Positions 1 to 13,395 of a stretch of 64,000 bases of DNA are shown one piece after another. The stretch's first letter is position 1, and each line of letters starts with the position of its first letter. The stretch spans positions 57,195,613 through 57,259,612 of the forward strand of contig NC_088171.1 of NCBI RefSeq assembly GCF_028769735.1, given 5' to 3'. The notes under the pieces were generated by a model. It saw only the letters and a list, made by a program, of their open reading frames with translations. It ran no database searches and was not told the DNA's origin. The stretch is from Zonotrichia leucophrys gambelii. Its lineage: Eukaryota; Chordata; Aves; Passeriformes; Passerellidae. Position numbers and translations under genes: made by a program.

Positions 1-3000
1 ATAAAGAAGGGGGTAAGAACTTAATGTTTAAGAATCATTCTTCAGCCTGCCACAGCGATCCCTGGCCTTAATCTTTCATGTAGCATTTAAGTCTTACAGG
101 CTTATTTGTCTTTCTTAACAAGAAGTCACTAGACAAAGTCCTAGTGGCCACATAGAGTGTAATCCTAGTTAGCCAAAGGAGAATCTCTTTCAAAGCTGAT
201 ACAATTTGGAATGTTTTTGCTGCTACATGGTGAGATGAGGAAATACTGAGAGGCACCAAGGATGGAGGACTTCTTTAGAGATTACCAATTAATGACCGCC
301 TATTTTGAAGTTTTGGTTCAAAATCAGTTTGTCCCAGCCTTAGATTGTAAATTCAACTCACTGTTGTATTGGAGATACTTCCTCAAAACTCACAGCCAAG
401 GATTAAGTATGGCGTTTCTGGCTTTTTTCCCCTCTGGAGCTGCTGCATGGAGGTCAAGAAGGGTGTCTTACCTGATAGCTGTATTGTCAAAATGATAATG
501 TAACTCAAAGAAATTTTCTGAAGCATCAATCAAGATTTGATGCAAAAAGCACAACATTCATGTTAATTTCTACTGCTGTCTGTTATTTAATCTTTAGATT
601 ATGCAGGCAGAGTTTCTAAAGTTATTTAGAAATTTTTAAGTTGTCTATGGAGTGTCAGCAGCAGGAATCCAGAACAGATTTACCACCTACATAGACTTAT
701 TTCTGCACTTGTGTGGCTGTAGCATGTGCACTTTTCTGGTTTATACTGGTTTTGCGGCTGTTCCAGGCACTAACTACCCCAAAGGGGAGATGTCCCATTT
801 AAAGAAGCTGCCAGTTAAGAATGGATGCAAGGGATACTTTTGCATTTCCTTTCCACAAACTGTAACTTGTTGTATCTCACATCCAAAGTGGCAGAGAAGG
901 GCAAGTATATCCCATGCCAACATTATGAGACAGGCCAATCGATAGCATCTGTGTTACACACCAAAATGAAAGAGTGGAGTGGTGGTTTTACAATCTCTCT
1001 CAGGATTTAAAAGGAATCAGGATGTTTTTGCTAATGATTCTTGAAGTGAAATTCTTCAGAGTTTCTCAGGAGAACAGCCTTATCCTCAGACCTGGCTTTC
1101 TGTGTAGCCAGGGTGATGGTGTCCTTCAGTTCATGAGCCAAGTAACGTTCACTTGGTTTCAAGTTTAGTTAATGTTCTGGAATTTGTTTGTGTGTGTTAC
1201 CCTGGCTGCTTGTCTGGCCTCCACAGGTTCCTCTGGCAACCAAAGAACTCCTGGCTGGTGTAGATCCCAAGCTGTTTTTGAGATAAAATAGGCATGGTTG
1301 CAGATGTGCTGCTATTCCCCCTGAGCCTGCAGGCATTTCATCAGTATCTGTGATTTGTGCCAGGGGCTGAACTAAGATCAGGCAAGTGCAAGGTTTGCGT
1401 GAAACCCTCCTCTACCCCTGGGAAAAGCACAGATTAGTCTGGCTGCATGACCCAATGCTTAATCCAAATGACCCAGTTCTGTCTCTTGTTTATTTGTACC
1501 TTCCCAGACAGTCAGTTCCAGTTGCTCCTTCTTCAGGTTTCTCATCCTAGTCTCAGGAAGTCTTGATACTGTTTCTGCTTTTCTTTCTCACTGTTGCCTC
1601 TCAAAGTCAATCTTGGCTCCTGTCCATCCAGTTTCTCAGTCTTCAAATTTCTTCATTTAATATCTTCTCCAATCTGGTCTCTAGCTCTTTCCTTCTTTAT
1701 AAGACACCGATGTATTTCGTCTTTAGTGCCTGCTCTTCACTGTTAGATTCCTTGCCCACCTGATACCCTCTGATATCTGACACTGGTCTTCTGCCAAGAC
1801 TCAGACTCTGTTGTCACACCCCAAAGTGGTTTTGTCTACTTAGGTTGATGCCCTCCATGATGTTAGGCCAAGTGGAAAGGTTGTGTGGGACAAGTTCCAG
1901 ACCTTAGGAGGTGTAGTTGCTGCAAAATTCCTTCTAAAATCCTGCTTTGAGCTACATTAAATGCAAGATTAATCCAGGGAATATGGCTACTTAATGTCTC
2001 AGGTATCTTTGGCTTCATTCCAAGTGTAATACAAAACTTCTGAAATTCAGAACACAGTAAATGATGGGAAGGTTTATCAGGGAGCAATGGTGCCACCCTG
2101 TCAGATTCATGGAGCTAGTTGGTGCCAATAAAATCCCAGGGGAGGAAAACAAATTGTACTGAATGGTAACACAGAACTGACTTTGGGTGTTTCCAAGTTT
2201 TCAAGCTCTATCAGGCAAACAGACGCAAAAAAGCAAGGGGACTCATGATTTTGCAAACTACTTCTATTTCCTCTCTAAAATGTTAAAAAATAAATAGAAA
2301 AGACTGTGTGATATTTGTTTTAGAATAATTTAGGGTCCATGAGTTTGCAAAAGTTATAAAACCGCTTATAGAATTTAATGAGAATATCAACACAATCAAC
2401 TGGTTCTTCAGGGATTTTCCAACACGTGTCTGACATTCTGCAACCACAGTATCAATGGTTAATTGCATGTAACAATCTCAAGGAATTTCAACTGGCCCTA
2501 TATAGTACAGACCTTAGTGAATGGTATTCTCAGAGAAAGATTTGTGTCTAATTTATAAATTCAGGATGCTAGAAAATGTGAAACTAAATATATCAAATTG
2601 CACTTACAAAACTATACTGCTATAACTATAGTTCACATGTAAGAATGTCCATAGGGGAAAAAAAAATTAAAAAACCCCACCAAACAAACTCTTCTTTTTC
2701 TGTATTTGTTTACAGAGCTTGAACTTCCTTTCATTTCTCCAGCAGACTCACAAACCAACTGGAATTAAATTTTTAAGTTTAAATGATATGGCTAGTTCTC
2801 TGTCATACTATGTATGTATACTTTGAAAGGAATAGATTTTAGGAGGAGCACCACTAGTATGCAGTTTCACTCTTTTTTAATGTTCATTCTCTAGTGGAAA
2901 CAATGGCAAAATTACTGTTTGGTTAGTGCTTTTCTTCATGAATGAAGTTGCTTTATGAGTATTTATATTACAATATCATCACAGTGCAAAAAAAAAAATT

Positions 3001-6000
3001 CTTAAAGGGAGCTGTAAAATCCAACAGCCCTAAAAAAGAAGTCTTCCTAATTATTACAGACCCTAAGTATGGATTTTTGGCTGAGGCCGAAACAGGTTAC
3101 CAGCTACAGACACCAGATCCTTATGAGAAGAGAATCCCTAGGACATCCTGTTCTGTAAAATAAAAAGCCCCTTTCCTGCATGAATGAATGTGAATCAGAG
3201 TTGCAACATGCTCTTGAGCTTTGGTGTTGTCCTGACTTTCATATGCAACATGGACAAAACTGCAAGTTCAGAACAGCCTTCTCATTGAGAGTGTTCTTTA
3301 AGGGCAGTATTTTTCCTTTTGGAGTGAAGCTATGACCTTGACCTATGGAGTTGTTTTCAGTACACTTGTCCCTGATATTACACAACCTACCTGCTGATGG
3401 TGACTAAGCATGATGTTAGAGGGAGAAGAACAAAAACATTACCAAGAACAGAGGGAAGAGACAGAAATGTCTTCACCCAGGATTTATGAGCTCGGCCTTG
3501 TTCCCACTGAAGCAATGGTAGTACTCTTGTTGACAGAGCTGGGAGTGCTCTGCCCAGCTGCAGTGCTTCTGTAGGAGGCCAGTTTGAAGAGAAAAATGTT
3601 TAGCATATGTATTTGACATATTTTAGATTTATGTAACAGACAAATGGAAACTAGGTCCTTCCTTTGCTCATCACAGCTGAACAATTTTAAAATAACTAGG
3701 AAAAGTGGGAAACTTTTAAATAAAAAGAGTTTGGTGGTTTTTTTCCTCTAAGTTACAACATAGTTACATTCCTGTTATGGACAAAACCCTGAGTAATAAA
3801 TCACACAACAGCGTCACTGACCTGTACTTGGTTGTGCTTTGTTCTATAAGACATACAAACACACAGATCTCCCTTAGCTCCATCTGTTGATGCGCTCCAC
3901 CATGCCTATTAAAACAGCTCCCTCCTCAATATTTCCAACTTACTAGAAACAAATGAACAAACACAGAGCCTAGTAGCACCAAGAAAAGTTAGAGCAGTAG
4001 AAGCAATTGTGTAACATTTTCAAATATTGATAAAATCTTGAACTAGGCAGAGATCTTAGCATTTCCTTTAGGATGCGGACCTGAGCTGCTTACCCTCACC
4101 CTGCCCAAACCTTGCTCAGGCTTTCTACCACTACGGAGCTACCTAAAGCTTCTATGCAATTATATTGTGCTTAGCAGTGCAGCCAGTCCCAACAGGCATG
4201 TGAATTCTGTAGAGCTTGACATTTGCCAGTCTCCTGGGTATACTCATACATGCGTCTTTGCAGCACATGCAGCTGCCCCACCCCTCCATCATGAAATGGT
4301 ACATGCGCGTGAAGATGCGTAGCAGACAGCAGTGATATAGGAGTTCTATTTATCTGATTTCAATAGCAGCCCACAGTACAAAACTCTGGAAGTACAGATT
4401 GCATTTCAAATCCCCTTCTCATGTGAGGTAGGAGCTTGAGACCAAATGTCCTGGCTCACAAAGCAGTAAGGCAATGTTTCTAGCCTTACTATGAAGTCAG
4501 TGCTTTTAATGTTACCTGTCAAAGTAGTTCCACGTTGCCTAAGTGTTTATTAAAAATAAGATTGAACTTGCATCGCTGTTCTGTCACTCACTGTCCTGCA
4601 TCTGTGATGTTTTATTTCTTTGTGGATTTCTTTGTGGTTTTTTCCCCCTGTTTTTCTTCATTTTTATAGCAGAAAGGGGAAAAAATATCCTTCATATTTC
4701 TTCTGCTTCTTACTGTTGCTGCCTTGATATTGATCCCTTTTGTTGTTCTCCACTTCATACTTTTGGCCTTTCCTAGCTCTACATCTCCTACTGTAACTGT
4801 CTTCTGCTTTCAGCTCTTCATGTCATTGCACGTTTGTCCTTGTAGTGATCTTCTTCCACAAGCAGATACCATAATCCTCCTAAAGCTTACATCTTCTCCT
4901 AAAGAGGAGGTGCCAGCAATGATAGGGGAAAAGAAATATCTCACATGTCTAAGAGAGGAAAATGAAGATTCTCTTCATAGAAATCGAATAATTCAATTCT
5001 ATAGTATGGAAAGCTGATGCAAACTCAAATATGGGAAAGAAAGTATGTAGAGGATTGCTGACAAATTTACTCGGAGAGGAACTGGATCCAAAAAAAGCAC
5101 TTACAAGATGTCCAGGTGAAATGGGTTTCAAAGTAGGCAGCCAAGAGAGCACAAACAATTAATCACATCTTATGGCATGCACTTAAATCAAATTGGTGTT
5201 GTGTGAAAAGTATTCATGCAAAGGTCATGGATGCTTTAGCATGTGTTACTCCTCCAGAAGAAAAACATCACACAAACCCACAAAACCTGCACAAACCATA
5301 GCTCAGCAATAGTAGGAAGCTGTGAGAGGGAAGACATTGCAATAAGATGGAAGGCTTGCAAGTACAATAAAAAAAATTATTTACAAAACATATGCTGTAA
5401 ATAAACTGTTGATATGTGTTATAATTGTAACTGTGCTAGAAAGAAGAAAGAAGGGGTGGAACTGGAATAGTGGAGAAAAAAGTGCTGTATGGCATCCTGA
5501 ATACCTCAGGGTAGCTGAGAAAAAGTTCACTAAGGCTGTAGGATTGGCAATTATACCACAAAGGTTATGATGCAAGCATGCAAATCAACAGTGCATCCTG
5601 ACCTTTACTAGTACATTCAGTAGAACATTTTTTAGCCACAGCTGGGAGATGATAAAAATTGATAAAAGAAAACAAGTCACAGAGCAAATTCTTTGTGTAA
5701 GACCAGCAAAATGAAAAGCCTATGATGATTACATTTGGAGAAGAGATGAATAAGAGAAGCAAAAACACTTTAGCAGATTCATGACACCACAAAGGTCTGC
5801 TGGCTAGTATAGTTTCTCAGAATGCAAAATCAGTGAGTTAAAGGAAAATAAGTCTTGAACTTGATATTTTAAAATATCAGGTTATATGCTTTTTTTGCAT
5901 ACACTTAATAAGTCTGTAAAACAGTTTTTTTCACAAGACAGTTATCTCTGACAAAAATATCAGCTCATAGGGGAAATGTATTCTACATGAATTTGTAGAA

Positions 6001-6009
6001 AATTACATT
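1..6009. other. Intergenic DNA, no gene recognised
   Basis: AT-rich non-coding DNA. Open frames here are short (under about 100 codons), lack recognisable domains and do not join through plausible splice sites to anything I know. I see only A- or T-rich low-complexity stretches (for example near 2660-2690). By vertebrate synteny this side of IGFBP1 would face ADCY1, but I could not identify any ADCY1 exon. Confidence 0.6.
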
Positions 6010-6504
6010 GAAAGGAAGGAACTCAGCCACAGCATTTTGGGAGGAGTGTTTGCCTGTGGGAGGGACTCATGTTGCAGCAGGTGCAATAGGCTGCTTCTCA
6101 TGAGAGCGGACCCACGGTGGAGAAGTTCTTGGAGAACTGTCTCCTGTAAGAGGGACACCACAGTCTCACAGGAGAAAGACCCTTCTCCCTGAGCAGAGGA
6201 AGATCTCACGGGACGAACTGACCAAAACCCCACCTCCTGTCTTCCTGTGTTCTCAGTGGGAAGGAGGGAGGGGTGGGGGAAAGAAAAGGTGGTTTTAAGG
6301 CTTATTTTACTTCTTATCATCCTCCTCTGATTTTGTTAGTAATAAATTCACTTTATACCTCTAAGTTGAGCCTGTTTTGCCCTTGGAGTGTTTTCTCCTG
6401 GTCCTTAACTCATGAGCCCTTCTTTAATTTTTGCTCTCCTCTGCCCAGCTGTGGCATGGGAGGGGGAATGGGTGCCTGGCAATTGGCCAGTGTGAAATCC
6501 AACA
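6010..6504 (+). mobile_element. LTR-like retroelement remnant (probable avian ERV LTR)
   Basis: From about 6010 to 6504 the sequence resembles avian endogenous retrovirus LTRs as I remember them. Features include an AATAAA signal near 6342, followed by the 'aagttgagcctgtt' type R/U5 segment, a second segment with 'catgagcccttc' and 'ctctgcccagctg', and a 3' end reading 'gcctggcaattggcc' then CA. It appears to be a solo LTR: no gag, pol or env reading frame lies next to it. The 5' boundary is a guess and I found no target-site duplication. Family assignment is from memory, not from a search. Confidence 0.6.
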
Positions 6505-6706
6505 CTATCAGACACTAATGCTTAGGCAAACCTGATTCCCAGTAGTGGCTTACCTGATTTCAGCAATCTGTGCAAGCCTCAGGCTCTCTAGAACTGACTG
6601 AAGTCCCAGAGTCCTGTCTCATGACATCTGAGGAAACAGTAGAGGCTCTGAAACCTGAAAAAAGTACTTTTGGTATTACTCTACTACTACTACTACTACT
6701 ACTACG

Positions 6707-6749
<43 letters not shown>

Positions 6750-9076
6750 ATAATAATAATAATAATAATAATAATCCTGCTGAATTCTGAAATGCCCCAG
6801 GACAAAAGGCAAGGACAGATTTCCTGACAAAAGCAGCTGGGAAACTGTGTTATTTTTGTAAGAACCAGAATTGAATAGCCAACAAGTGAAGAACAATTTT
6901 AATTGATAGAGAGAAATGTGTCCTCCTGTCTTAACAGCATTTATCACACTGTGTGCTCCCTTGTTAGGAATTCCAGGCTACTGTCTTCTGCTCTGCCTAC
7001 AGGCAAGGCCCTGTTCCTTTAGCAAGCACAATTCTGGCATGTTTGTCACCAGTTTTGGCCTCCTACTTCAAAGGACAGTTGACCAGAGAAAAGGGACCCC
7101 CTGACTTACTCTGGTCTGGGTCCTATGACTTTTCCTATTTTTATTAGCATTTTTTAAAAATGAAAATATCAAAGAATGACACTTAAGATTTAAGTCCTAA
7201 GAGCCAAATATATTCACAGAGGTTAAAAGTCTCCATAAAACTTCAGAAGTAAAGATCAGGAATTTGAAACATCAAGGGCTCCTCCAGTTTTGGGTTAGCA
7301 GTAAGTTTCTTTCAATATCCAGTCTATCTACTGGATATCCAAAGAGAATATCCACCGTTGCACTTGATAAGGTAGAAAACAATACACATTAATTACTGCT
7401 GGCTGTTGTCCTCCAGGCACTTTCCCTCTAAGTGGCGCAACTGGCTGTGACTATGATGGCCCTGGTCTGGGTCTGGATCTCCCTTTTCTCTATCAGTACT
7501 GTCTACTTTTCTCCCCATTACATGTAGAAATGCTTGCGCCTGGAAAGCCATGTATTAGTTCAGGGAGAAAGGGGAGTTTCATGTGAATCCTGGTATTTAA
7601 CCTGTGTGACAGACCCAGACATTAAAGTAAGTGGTAGTCTTATTCTTCAAACTTCACATGAGATGCTTGAATATATATTTGAAAATGCTATTATGTTTAA
7701 ATTGTTTTAAGAGTAAACCTCTGGGGAATTTGCCTTTTCTTTCATTGGCATAAGGTAGCAACAACTTCAGCAAGCAAACCTTATGGTGGTGAGGGCTGGA
7801 GTCTCACTCTATCAGCACCTACAGCCTTCAGGGACTGCAGTAAAGGGCATATCATATGGTTAGTGGGGTTCTTTTCTGGTTTAGGCCTGGAAAGACACAG
7901 TGGCTGAAAAATACAAAGATATTTAAACAGCTTATCCTGGTTTAGATGCCTGGAGCCAGTGCTAAAGGGGTAATTTACATTTTTGAAAGTCCCTTCTAAG
8001 CTATAGCTCACTGTAGTAGGCACTGAAAAGCCTTTATTTCCATGGCTGGTCACAGAAACACCCCTACCTGGGTTTAGTAATGCTGACTATAGCAGAAGGG
8101 GTTTTTTTTTTTTATATTAACTGTCCACACAGGAACTCATACTCTGTAATACACTTTCAGCTTTGTCATACCACAGTAAGTCAAAATGTTTCTGTACTAT
8201 TTTTTCAGCTAGGCAAACTGAGAAAGTAGCTGGCCTGTGGTAGGATGACTAAAGGACTTTAACCTCTCTTGACAGATGAGTGCAACTGTTTGTAGAAAAT
8301 AGTTTTCTGGCTGGTCTATGTATGCACATCATTGCAAACAAGGTGTTTTACTCAGCACCCAGACACTTTGGGTGCCACCAAAGAGAGAAACTACATTGTT
8401 CTCCTTTTTTCATGACCCATGATTTAATGCAGAAAATCCATAGAAGCCTTCCCTAGCTAGACTCACCATGGGACAGCCTCTCACTAGAGTTTCTAGTTTT
8501 AGTTTTAGGTATTTATAAGCTATTTCCCATATTTTAGCCATATTAATTGCTGGGGCAAAATAGCAAAAGTCAATCTGCTTCTAAAAGTTAGTGCAACAAA
8601 AACTTGGAACATGTCCTTCTCTGCATGCAGAATTTAGTTCTAAAAGTCATATTTATCCAATCAGAATAGATAAATAAGACCAAATGGCTTACATGTCATT
8701 GTAATAAAGTGACAATAAACAAAACATATGTGAATCAAATTATTCATCAAGAATCTAAGCAAAATCAATTGACTGGAATTCCTGATAACAACCCACACAG
8801 CTGAAATAAAGCATTCTTTTATATGTAATAAATTCGGATTAGAAACCAGGGGTTTTATGTTTGTATCATAGCTGTTTCTCTTCATATGCTTGATGCCATT
8901 TGTCTGTGGTATGTGTGTGTGTGCATCATAGTGGTTTTGGATATTGTGTTAGTTTTGCATCACAGAAGTGATGTTTTGGGAGAGACAGCAGTCTCTTCCG
9001 TCTGATAGGAAAACAATCAGTAGCTGGTTTTGAGAATTGATAATCTGTTAAACCATTGGAAAGCTATACAGGCTTC
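6505..9076. other. Intergenic DNA with microsatellite, no gene recognised
   Basis: Apart from the compound trinucleotide repeat at 6680-6775 this stretch is unremarkable AT-rich DNA. No exon with a recognisable protein match was found on either strand. Confidence 0.6.
6680..6775 (+). repeat. Compound microsatellite (CTA)n then (TAA)n
   Basis: A run of CTA units with a single CGA interruption changes at about 6748 into a run of TAA units. The two arrays differ by one base per unit, which suggests the second arose from the first by substitution and re-expansion. Open frames through it encode only homopolymer-like leucine, isoleucine, serine or tyrosine tracts and are not genes. Confidence 0.95.
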
Positions 9077-10346
9077 TGTGAAAAACACATGTTAAAGACG
9101 AAAGAAACCCAGGAACTCTTTTTTTTCCCCTTCCGACTGACAAAGAGTTAAAGCCAGCCGGGCCCCTATCTCGGCCAGGCCGGGCCAGGCCCTGCCGTGC
9201 CCCTGCCGCAGGACGCCCGCAGGAACCCCGCATTGGCTGCTGGGCAGGGGCAGAGGAGAGGCCATCAGCCCTGCCGTGCTGCCCGCTGACACCCTGGTTG
9301 CTGCGGCCCTGCCGTGCTGCCCGCTGACACCCTGGTTGCTGCGGCCCTGCCGTGCTGCCCGCTGACACCCTGGCTGCCGCCCCCCTCAAGCCGCATTCCC
9401 GCCACAAGCTACCGAGTACAGCCGGGGCCGCGTGGCCCTCTACGGGCCCCAGGCAAGATATTGACTCTTGCAGTGCTTCAATCCTCCCGCAAGTGAGAGA
9501 ACATGTTAGAAGTGTAGACACGTAAAGAAACAACATGAAAACACCGAGGTCAGTGAAGAAAAAGTCAAGTCCCAGATAGGAGGGATGAGCCTTTAGTTTT
9601 AGGCTGAAATCCTCTTATAAAGCTATGGAGTAGGACTCTTTTTCTCCCTGTAATGCATGAAGGTTTGTGGAGATGAAAGTCTTCAAATTGTGGGTACTAA
9701 GCAAACACCCCCATACTAAAGTAAACAGATGTTAAAGTATCTGTAGTCCTACTAGAAGTTTGAACAGAGGAGAGTGATGAAGATCCTGTGCCCCCAGGAA
9801 GAGAAGATCTCTGTTCCTAGAGATGAAGATGGTTTCAGAGATTGACCTTTGCTTTTAAACAACTCATCTTTAAAACTGTACCCCATAAGTTGGCATGGCC
9901 CAAAAACACAGCTGTGGGAGATGCTGTGAAAATAGGAGGGATTTCACAATTGCAGATTTCCCTGGGTGGTTGTTATTCGTGGAAATTTAAAGCCATAAAA
10001 GAACTGTTTTCTTGTGGAGAAGTCTCTATGACAGTAACAAGAAGGACTTCTCTCCCTATGTGAACTGAAGAAAGACCATTCTAGAGGTGGTAAACTGACT
10101 GGAAATTTTAGGTTTTGTTTCTTTATATTATCAGCGGGAAAGAAATATTTATAGGGGGAGAAGTGTTCTGAAGGTAGTGTTCTGATTCTTATTACTCTTT
10201 CTTTTAGTTACTGTTAATAATTTTTTCTTTATACTCTTTTAAAGTTTTGAGCCTGCTTTGCCTCTCTCCTAATCCTATCTCACAGCAAGAAATAAGTAAG
10301 TACATTCTAGTGAGTGTATTAATAATTGCCCAGGACTGAACCCACA
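9077..10346 (+). mobile_element. LTR-like retroelement with GC-rich 5' part (probable passerine ERV LTR)
   Basis: The 3' half resembles passerine ERV LTRs from memory. It has a segment reading 'gagaagtctctatgacag' followed by 'tgaactgaagaaagacc', then an R-like 'ttttgagcctgctttgcc' segment, and it ends near 'gaacccaca'. The 5' boundary at the TGTGAA near 9077 is a guess. The 5' portion (about 9150-9450) is much richer in GC than its surroundings and contains a 38-bp tandem repeat. I saw no flanking direct repeat and no retroviral coding frames, so I call it a solo LTR with uncertain limits. Confidence 0.55.
9269..9382 (+). repeat. 38-bp minisatellite, three copies
   Basis: The unit starts CCCTGCCGTGCTGCCCGCTG and continues through ACACCCTGGTTGCTGCGG. 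Copies begin at 9269, 9307 and 9345. The first two are identical; the third diverges in its last few bases. The array sits in a GC-rich island inside the LTR-like element. On the opposite strand it makes a short repetitive frame that I regard as non-coding. Confidence 0.93.
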
Positions 10347-13300
10347 TTAATTAGCACATTAGCCAAGAAATCTCAAATTAGCAAACCAAAACCACTACAG
10401 ATATTATACTTAAAATTTAGAATTAGTTTCTTACCTAAAAAAAGATAATGAGGATATTCCACTGTTTAGTTGGGGTTTTTTAAAACATATCCAGATAAGC
10501 AGTCTCAGTAGGAAATAATTTGGCAAGTTACTTGAATTTTTGGTAATTGGTGAATAAAAATGACTTGTACCCAAATGTATATAGAACTTTACATATGGAG
10601 TGAGTCACTCCATATGACTTTAAAGAAAAATAATTTTAAAAATCCCAAACTTTATTTATCATTCAAAGTGAAGTCACTGACTAAGAATTATTGAGAAACC
10701 AATGGGAAAATCTAGCAGAAAAAGTAAACCTTGCCTGAGATTCATGTGGTGTCTTTTGACAAGTGGTTCAAGTTAGGAGTCAACAGTTGGAAAACCTAAA
10801 AATTACCATCAAAAGTCTTCAGTAAACACAACTTTACATCATTACTGTTTTTAACCTCCTGGGTCTTATCTGCTTGTGTTCTTTAAAGAAATGTCAGGGT
10901 CAGAGATGGAGATTGGTAGATGAGTTGTAGTATTACATCAGAGTCTACATAAACATATACACTACTTTCTCTTCATTGATGTCCCATGGCCTTTATGAAA
11001 GCATTGTCTAGTTGATTGATACTGTCCTAAGTTATCATAACCTGTTCTAAGATATAGTCCTTACATAAATAAAATATGAAGGGACTGAGTTTTATGAGTC
11101 TACCTTTTGTACAGAAGAACATCTCACAAAATGCTTCGGCAGATTTTTAGGTTTCCTCAATTTAATTTCACAAAAGATAGCAAGTGAAAAAAAGGGCTGG
11201 GCTGTGATTTCAAGTGCACCTGAACCATGAAGGAAACAGACCAAAAACAATTTCAAAAATACTTTTCACTTGGTGGAGAGGAGTGTTGTTTATCTTTCAT
11301 TTCTCTTACTGGGTACACTGAAAAAAATCTGACTTGTTAAAGGCTACAAGTTCTTAGGAATTGCCTGAGCAGTTCAGATACTGCCAGCTGCCTGACAGTG
11401 TGGAAAAATGTGCCAAAGACCTGAAAACATGATGATGCATGGGAAGAATGAGATTTTTTTGAAACTTATGGTAGTTTTTTTTAAGCAGACCTATACATCA
11501 GACAAGCATGCTCCTCTTGCATTGTGTCTTTATCTCATTACTTAAAATGATGGTGGTGAGTTAAAAATCCTTTTAAAAAATCATTTCACATATATCATTT
11601 AAAGCTGTTTACTCTCAGTTCACCTCATTTTTTTAAACAGAAAAACTGCAGTAAGGACAGTGTCAGGCTGTAGTACAATAATTTCAGAGGCCAGTAGCTT
11701 AGCAGTCAGTCAATGATCCTCAATTCAGTTCATAAAAAGCTGTCTAAACAGCAAAATCCATAGATAAATTGATGAATACACACATACACCTATACAAATG
11801 CATATGAGTTCTTTGGGTCTTTGTCATTTTCCAGCTTGGTCTACTTTGCATTCGTCTTTTGGGGTTTTTTTTCATGTTTCTTCATGAAAGAGGCATTGTT
11901 TTGCCTTGTTTTCTTTTTCTCTTTGGGAGAGGAAATAGACACATTCCTGTATATTTTTCACTTCATTTTGAATGGTAAGAGAGTCATAGTTTTCCAAGAC
12001 AGATGCACAAGAAAAAGTAGAAATAAAAGTGGGAAAATAGTTTGAAAAGTCTAATTGCAATTGTTGTTCTCTACATTTTTAGCCAAAATTTACTCCTAGT
12101 CAAACATGTGAAGTCCAGAGAATTATTTTAAAATCTGTAAAATTAGGTTTCTTTAAAGTACTTTAAAATACTTATGAGTATCAATTTTAGTGTATAGAGA
12201 TAGAGATGCCTGAAAGTATTTGAATTTTTTAAAAAAAGTAATTAAGTGAAAATGTTTCAAGTCTGTAATCAATGAGAATTCTTTTGAGAACTGACTTATG
12301 AGTATAGAGGGGTAAGAGATCACTACATTATCAATAAAACCTTTGTCATCAATACGGAAGAACAGGGTGAATAACAATATTAAACATGCTCTGCAGTTCT
12401 TCACTTTCTTTCACATAACTGATGTGTTTACAATACAAGATAAATAAATGTAAAAAAAAAAAAACCAAAAAAATCAAGTAAACAAAAAATCATGGTGCAT
12501 TACATGACTTTGCAGTGGAATGTGCTATTTCAAGCTTGGTACATACTGTGAATACCAGGATAAAATAATCTGTTCAGCACAGTGAAGTATGAGTACTTTT
12601 ACTAGAGTGACAACTGTTGCAGGCAAAGCAGAAAAGGAAAGATTTCCCACCCACACCTCCCCTAGGTGGTACATGAGGAGATGGAGAGAGTTAAAAGGAC
12701 AGACAGAAAAGCAGGTATCTAGTTTATTTTTTAACTGTTTGCCAAAATGCTGGTTTCCCTGAAGTGCATGTTTTGGGGACTGATCCTTCTCTCATCCCAG
12801 GAGCAAAACTGAGCCTAGGCACACGAGATCCTGCTTCAGCTGCACAGCCACCCCCGGAGGTTAATGCAAGGAGTCCTACGTGCGTCTGTGCAGTAGTTAC
12901 AAGATCCTGATGGCTTTATTACCCTTGAGGCCTCCTCTTCGGTATGTCAGTGTACTCCTAACCTGCAGCCACATGACGAAAATTAAACAAGGGTTTGTTG
13001 CATTTGCTGCTGTGGAAATATGAATTCAGTTGCTTCAGTTTCAATGGGATTTCCCTCCTCCCCCCACCCCTCCCCCCTTGTTTTTTGAACATTTACATTT
13101 TTATGAAAAGTCAAGAACAGGAGACACTTGCGACAAGCAAAAAGGGAGGGGATAGCCCCCACTTATCCATTCCCTTCTGCCAATTCTCTCTCCAGCCCCC
13201 ACCACATTTTTCCTCGTTAACTGTGCTGGGGCAAAGCGGTGGGAGTGAGGGAATAAAAGCATTCCTGCATGTCTGGAGGAAAGAAAATAGATAAAGGAGG

Positions 13301-13377
13301 AAAGTGAAAGGGGAGGGGAACATCGGCCAGGGACTTGAACGGCCAGTGAAACGACGCTTCTCTGCCCCCCCTGTTCA
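10347..13377. other. Upstream region of IGFBP1, no gene recognised
   Basis: AT-rich up to about 12600, then more mixed. A pyrimidine-rich stretch (about 13050-13079) runs into TTGTTTTTTGAACA at 13078-13091. That motif contains a TTGTTTT core of the FOXO/insulin-response type, but it lies about 350 bp upstream of the TATA box, further than the mammalian element, so its role is speculative. No exons were found. Confidence 0.5.
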
Positions 13378-13390
13378 GATAATAATTAAC
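13378..13390 (+). promoter_or_regulatory. HNF1-like site, distal
   Basis: GATAATAATTAAC matches the HNF1 palindrome GTTAATNATTAAC at 11 of 12 specified bases. It lies 35 bp upstream of the IGFBP1 TATA box. Mammalian IGFBP1 promoters depend on an HNF1 site just upstream of the TATA box for liver expression, so position and sequence agree. Binding is inferred, not shown. Confidence 0.7.
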
Positions 13391-13395
13391 TCAGG

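Noticed and set aside
6560..6947. Frames of poly-Ser, poly-Leu/Ile and poly-Tyr
   Set aside because: Translations of the CTA/TAA microsatellite.
9048..9536. 162-codon minus-strand frame with internal repeats
   Set aside because: Generated by the GC-rich LTR segment and its 38-bp minisatellite; no known domain or supporting gene structure.
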